DNA of 64,000 nt from Marinirhabdus gelatinilytica (GTDB lineage Bacteria; Bacteroidota; Bacteroidia; Flavobacteriales; Flavobacteriaceae). Position 1 is the first letter of the stretch. Each line of letters starts with the position of its first letter. A program made the position numbers and the translations under genes. This document shows positions 60,834 to 64,000 of this stretch, one piece after another. Below the pieces are notes generated by a model. That model saw nothing but the letters and a program-made list of their open reading frames with translations, was not told the origin of the DNA and did no database searches. The DNA lies in contig NZ_QRAO01000002.1 in NCBI RefSeq assembly GCF_003353425.1, positions 234,496 through 298,495 on the forward strand. The letters are read 5' to 3'.

Positions 60834-62570
60834 TTATTTTTTTTCTGATGTGTGAAGTAGTGTTTCCTTGAGTCGCGGTTTGTAGGTTCTTGAAAGTGGC
60901 AGCCAGGTACCATCTTCCAGCATCAATTTTGTAGAGTTGATAATGCGTATAAAATCCAGATTTACAAGATACGACTTGTGTATTTGCGCAAAACCTTCGG
61001 TGGCCAAGCGTTCGTTCATTTCCTTGAGGGTGTTTCGGTCTATCTCTGGATTGGAGTTTCCTTGCGTATAAAATTCCAGGTAGTGGCCATCAGATTTTAT
61101 GTATAAGAGCTCTTTGGTATTTACAACCGCCTTGCTCTTTAAATGGAGCAGGGTGGGGGAGTTTTCTTCTGCCGCGACCTTGCTGTAATTTTCCAATTGT
61201 TCACGTAAGGATTCCAGTTCCTTTTTCGACTTTTTGTTCCGAACCCAAAAAATTATCACGATGAAAAAAAGAACCAAAGAAATTAATCCTACCAAGAATG
61301 ATGTGGATATGTAAAAAGATTTTTGGTTATGTAGGTTTTCAATTTGCTCATCCTTTTTTTCTACTTCGTATTTGGTAATGATCTCGTTTAGCTTTTCTAC
61401 ACTTTCAATTTTGTAGGCTTCGTCTCCAATTTTTCTTGCTGCCTTAATATATTTGTTTGCTTCTTTAAAATTACCCAAGGCTTCAAGAACCATAGCTCTG
61501 GCTTCGTAGGTGTCCTTAAGGTTTCCCACCAGCGTGAGTTTTTTAAAGATAGTTGTAGCACTGTCTGAATAGGCAAGTGCAATAGGGTTTTCTCCTTTTT
61601 TATGATGGTTGAGACTCTTTAGGTAGAACAGTTCTCCCAAGCGGGCCTTGGCCTCAGATTTTTTATATTCTTTTTCTACCTTGTCAAAATATACATCGGC
61701 ACTATCCTGTCTGTTCAAATACATAAACGCCTTTCCTATATTCTGGTTTGCAAGGGTTTCTGCTCCACTACTATTATTGGCCTTATAGAACGCTGCAGCT
61801 TTCCTTCCGTAGTAGAGGGCAGAGTCGTGCTGTTTTAAAATGTTGTGGTTTACTGCCAGGTTGTTGTAAAACCTATAAATATCCCTGTCTATGCTATGTT
61901 TTTTTGCTAGATCCAGCCCTTGGTGGTATGTTCTTACACTCTGCTTATGGTTTTTAAGGTTGTTCTGCAACAAGCCAATATTAAGTAGAACACTGGTTTT
62001 GTAACGGTCTACCCCAAGGCTGTCCCATATATACATGGCTTGTTGGTACAGGTCCAAAGCTTTATCGTAGTTGCCCTTATTTTTAACTCCTATGGCATAG
62101 TCGCTAAGGGCTAGAGCGTGGTTTTTGGGGTCATCGCGTTCTTTTGTAATAGTGACTACCTGTTTAAAAATGGCCTGGGCACTATCTGGTTTTCCAAGCC
62201 GTACCAAGGCTACTGCTTTATTTTTGAGCAGCCTATACGTAATAGGGTGGGTTTCTGGAATGTCTCGATCGTATTCCAAACCTTTTTCAAAGTTTGTTAT
62301 CGCCTCCCTAAAATCACCTTTCAAGTATTCTGAATAGCCCAACATAAAGTAGCCTTCCAAAAATCCTTTTTGCAATGTATGCTTTTTGGCGTGTGCAATG
62401 GTCTTGTTCCCAATTACCAAAAGGCTATCTGAATTATTCGTGTTTTTTCTTGCTCTTTGTACATACCCCTCAATCACCGGATCTGTGAAGGTTTGCGCTA
62501 GCATTGTTGAATATGAAGAAAAAACCAAAAGGAAAAAAATTGCCGATGGCAAAAAGATATTACGGAACAT
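60834..62570 (-). CDS. TPR protein with C-terminal LytTR DNA-binding domain
   Basis: A 578-residue membrane-bound regulator. Signal/anchor at the N-terminus (FLPSAIFFLLVFSSYSTMLAQ), about eight TPR repeats from residues ~35 to 385 (GYFMLGYSEYLKGDFREAITNFEKGLEYD; ALSDYAIGVKNKGNYDKALDLYQQAMYIWD), a membrane helix at about 418-440 (SFLVGLISLVLFFIVIIFW), a coiled coil and a LytTR domain at about 475-575 (VNTKELLYIKSDGHYLEFYT, NERLATEGFAQIHKSYLVNLDFI, LPLSRTYK). The extracytoplasmic TPR array may sense an envelope signal that is transmitted straight to DNA binding, without a kinase. Confidence 0.88.
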   Translation of the reverse strand: MFRNIFLPSAIFFLLVFSSYSTMLAQTFTDPVIEGYVQRARKNTNNSDSLLVIGNKTIAHAKKHTLQKGFLEGYFMLGYSEYLKGDFREAITNFEKGLEYDRDIPETHPITYRLLKNKAVALVRLGKPDSAQAIFKQVVTITKERDDPKNHALALSDYAIGVKNKGNYDKALDLYQQAMYIWDSLGVDRYKTSVLLNIGLLQNNLKNHKQSVRTYHQGLDLAKKHSIDRDIYRFYNNLAVNHNILKQHDSALYYGRKAAAFYKANNSSGAETLANQNIGKAFMYLNRQDSADVYFDKVEKEYKKSEAKARLGELFYLKSLNHHKKGENPIALAYSDSATTIFKKLTLVGNLKDTYEARAMVLEALGNFKEANKYIKAARKIGDEAYKIESVEKLNEIITKYEVEKKDEQIENLHNQKSFYISTSFLVGLISLVLFFIVIIFWVRNKKSKKELESLREQLENYSKVAAEENSPTLLHLKSKAVVNTKELLYIKSDGHYLEFYTQGNSNPEIDRNTLKEMNERLATEGFAQIHKSYLVNLDFIRIINSTKLMLEDGTWLPLSRTYKPRLKETLLHTSEKK

Positions 62571-62705
62571 AAATTGGGGAGGGCTTCGCTAATTAATTTT
62601 CATAAAGTTAGAAAAAATATACCGGTATTTTCACCTAAGGTGCAAAAATTGAATTTTGTAACAGCTAACAGTTTGATATTTTGTTGTTTACCTAAAGCTG
62701 TGTTT

Positions 62706-63515
62706 CTATTGTTCTGGATACCAATCTAATTGTACAACCTCGATCTGGTTGGATACACTGGATTTTTTGATCAAATCCCGGAACACCCCAACATCGCTCA
62801 TTCCCTCTGCGCCTCTGTAGTGGTAGGGGTATACTTTTTTCGGCTTAAAAGCTACCACGGCACTGGCAGCGCTCTGGACGGTCATGGTGTAAGGAAGGTT
62901 CATACATACAAAGGCAATATCTATATTTTCCAGCGAACGCATTTCGGGTATATCTTCGGTATCTCCTGAAATATAAACCCGCTTGTTGCCATCGTCAATT
63001 ACATAACCGTTACCTCTTCCCTGGGGATGGAACTTTAAAGCTTCTTCCCGGAGATTGTACATAGGAACGGCATGGAACTTAACCCCCAACATCATCTTTA
63101 GCTCAGTGGAAGTCCCATTGTTCAAGATACTTGTTTGGGACTGTAGGGAGGGATTCATTTTTTCCATAACGGCCTTGGGCACTATAATAACAGTTTTTTC
63201 GGTTATAACGGCCTCTAGGGTTTCTTCGTTAAAGTGGTCGCCGTGGATATCGGTCACCAATATTACATCAGGGCTGGGTTGCCCTTCAAAAGCTTCGGCA
63301 CCGCCTACGGGATCTACATATATTACATTCTCGTTCCATTGCAGTACCATAGTGGCGTGGGAGATTGGGGTAATAGCTATGCTAGTTTCAATCGCTTCAA
63401 TTGTGTTTTCAGGAGTGGTGGTCTTTTCCAGTTGGGCTTCAGAAGTTTTTTGATTTGTGTCCTTGCAAGAAAAGAACACTAACAACAACAGTGAAAATAG
63501 TACGGGAGTCTTCAT
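62706..63515 (-). CDS. MBL-fold metallohydrolase lipoprotein
   Basis: A 269-residue lipoprotein (lipobox LVFFSC, Cys 17) of the metallo-beta-lactamase fold, UlaG/UPF0173-like branch. Metal motif DIHGDHF (about residue 93) matches xHxxDH; further ligands in GDTEDIPEM (Asp) and YPYHYRGAEG (His). Other segments: ITPISHATMVLQWNENVIYVDPVGG. It probably hydrolyses a phosphoester or lactone in the periplasm; the substrate is unknown. A 135-bp gap separates it from the TPR-LytTR gene. Confidence 0.88.
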   Translation of the reverse strand: MKTPVLFSLLLLVFFSCKDTNQKTSEAQLEKTTTPENTIEAIETSIAITPISHATMVLQWNENVIYVDPVGGAEAFEGQPSPDVILVTDIHGDHFNEETLEAVITEKTVIIVPKAVMEKMNPSLQSQTSILNNGTSTELKMMLGVKFHAVPMYNLREEALKFHPQGRGNGYVIDDGNKRVYISGDTEDIPEMRSLENIDIAFVCMNLPYTMTVQSAASAVVAFKPKKVYPYHYRGAEGMSDVGVFRDLIKKSSVSNQIEVVQLDWYPEQ

Positions 63516-63559
63516 AACGTGGGTTTTGTATAAAGGTACAAATCAAAACCCAATAATCC

Positions 63560-64000
63560 CTAATGCGCAATGATATCTGAAACCAAATAGGCTATCGTCT
63601 TCCCTACTTGTCCCGCAAACAGTTCTCTGTTGGGCGCTCCTTCGCAAATGTGGATGTAGGAGCAGTGTTTCTTTTCTGAAAAATAACGAACAAACCGCCT
63701 ACAGTCTTCCACACTAAAGCCACTGGGACCTATAGCACTACTACCCATCCCTGCAATGGCGTCCATATCTATTTCAAGACCAAAGGATGCTGTACAGCAG
63801 AACCCTTCAGCTTCCTGCATTGCTTCAGCAAAGCTCTTTTTTTGTGTTACTGAAATATCCTCAAAAAATGAAAACCGTACCTTTTCAGCAACTTTTGCCA
63901 TGCGGTCCAATTGTACTTGGGAGGTATAATTGCGATGCAAACCAAAGATAAAATACCGCTCTAAAAACCCTTCTTGTGCAGCATAACTGAAACCATTTCC
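63560..64000 (-). CDS. Arginase/formimidoylglutamase family enzyme, C-terminal part
   Basis: The frame continues past base 64000, so only the C-terminal ~146 residues are seen. The start lies outside; the Met at 63940 is internal, since NGFSYAAQEGFLERYFIFGLH precedes it in frame. The ureohydrolase metal motif appears as LEIDMDAIAGMGSSAIGPSGFSVEDC (the S/E-x-D-x-D block and the following acid residues), then ICEGAPNRE and GKTIAYLVSDII. Family members cut guanidino or formimino groups (arginine, agmatine, formiminoglutamate); flavobacterial members of this length and context are often formimidoylglutamase-like. Which substrate applies cannot be decided from the visible part. Confidence 0.8.
   Translation of the reverse strand, partial: GNGFSYAAQEGFLERYFIFGLHRNYTSQVQLDRMAKVAEKVRFSFFEDISVTQKKSFAEAMQEAEGFCCTASFGLEIDMDAIAGMGSSAIGPSGFSVEDCRRFVRYFSEKKHCSYIHICEGAPNRELFAGQVGKTIAYLVSDIIAH

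Overview
The window reads as chromosome of a marine member of the Flavobacteriaceae (Bacteroidota). The evidence is a SusC/SusD pair, promoters of the form TTG-N19-TAnnTTTG, a menaquinone locus, many lipoproteins with short lipoboxes, families found mostly in this group (DUF6090, CAL67264-type membrane protein, head-GIN/PspC/PadR cluster, RDD-SpoIIM-MoxR-DUF58 cluster), and interspersed repeats of the kind common in flavobacterial intergenic DNA.

Layout. 1-2962 (minus) is an array of DUF6090 membrane-anchored proteins into which an identical DUF559 nuclease cassette has been placed twice. 3.1-6.3 kb: dnaK with a structured promoter, then a BASS-type transporter. 6.4-11.2 kb: an LRR protein, an alpha/beta hydrolase and a thioesterase-menF-menD menaquinone operon. 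11.2-12.5 kb: an unknown protein and a CvfB-like S1 protein. 12.5-19.8 kb is a long minus-strand run: PQQ-type sugar dehydrogenase, cytochrome c, uridine kinase, DivIC/FtsB, methylmalonyl-CoA mutase small subunit, an unknown lipoprotein, mutase large subunit, GNAT. 20.1-32.5 kb (plus) is an alginate utilisation locus. 32.7 kb: tRNA-Pro(GGG) with a repeated 3' end downstream. 33-40.6 kb: trxB, a GIN/PspC/PadR/DUF4870 operon and small proteins. 40.6-42.3 kb: oxyR and a DUF2141 protein. 42.4-49.6 kb: MoxR/DUF58/DUF4350/DUF4129/SpoIIM/RDD cluster. 49.6-55.5 kb: TRIC channel, dapD, an SGNH hydrolase broken by one in-frame stop, an M24 peptidase, DoxX and an acyl-CoA carboxylase beta subunit. 55.6-64 kb: a CAL67264-like protein, EttA, an S9 peptidase, two regulators, an MBL hydrolase and the C-terminal part of an arginase-family enzyme.

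The alginate locus works as a unit. A lipoprotein with two PL7 lyase domains cuts alginate; SusC/SusD import oligosaccharides; KdgF, an SDR reductase, KDG kinase and KDPG aldolase turn the unsaturated uronate into pyruvate and glyceraldehyde-3-phosphate; an MFS permease moves monomers; a FadR-type GntR protein regulates. Six near-identical palindromes (TTGGTnnACCAA) sit at the three promoters, in tandem at an exact 13-bp pitch where there is more than one, and overlap the -7 element at two of them.

The strongest candidate for something undescribed is the 598-bp DUF559 cassette at the left edge: two copies with 498 bp of apparent identity, each carrying a private copy of the 5' end of the DUF6090 gene that follows it, with every start and stop in the chain overlapping as ATGA.
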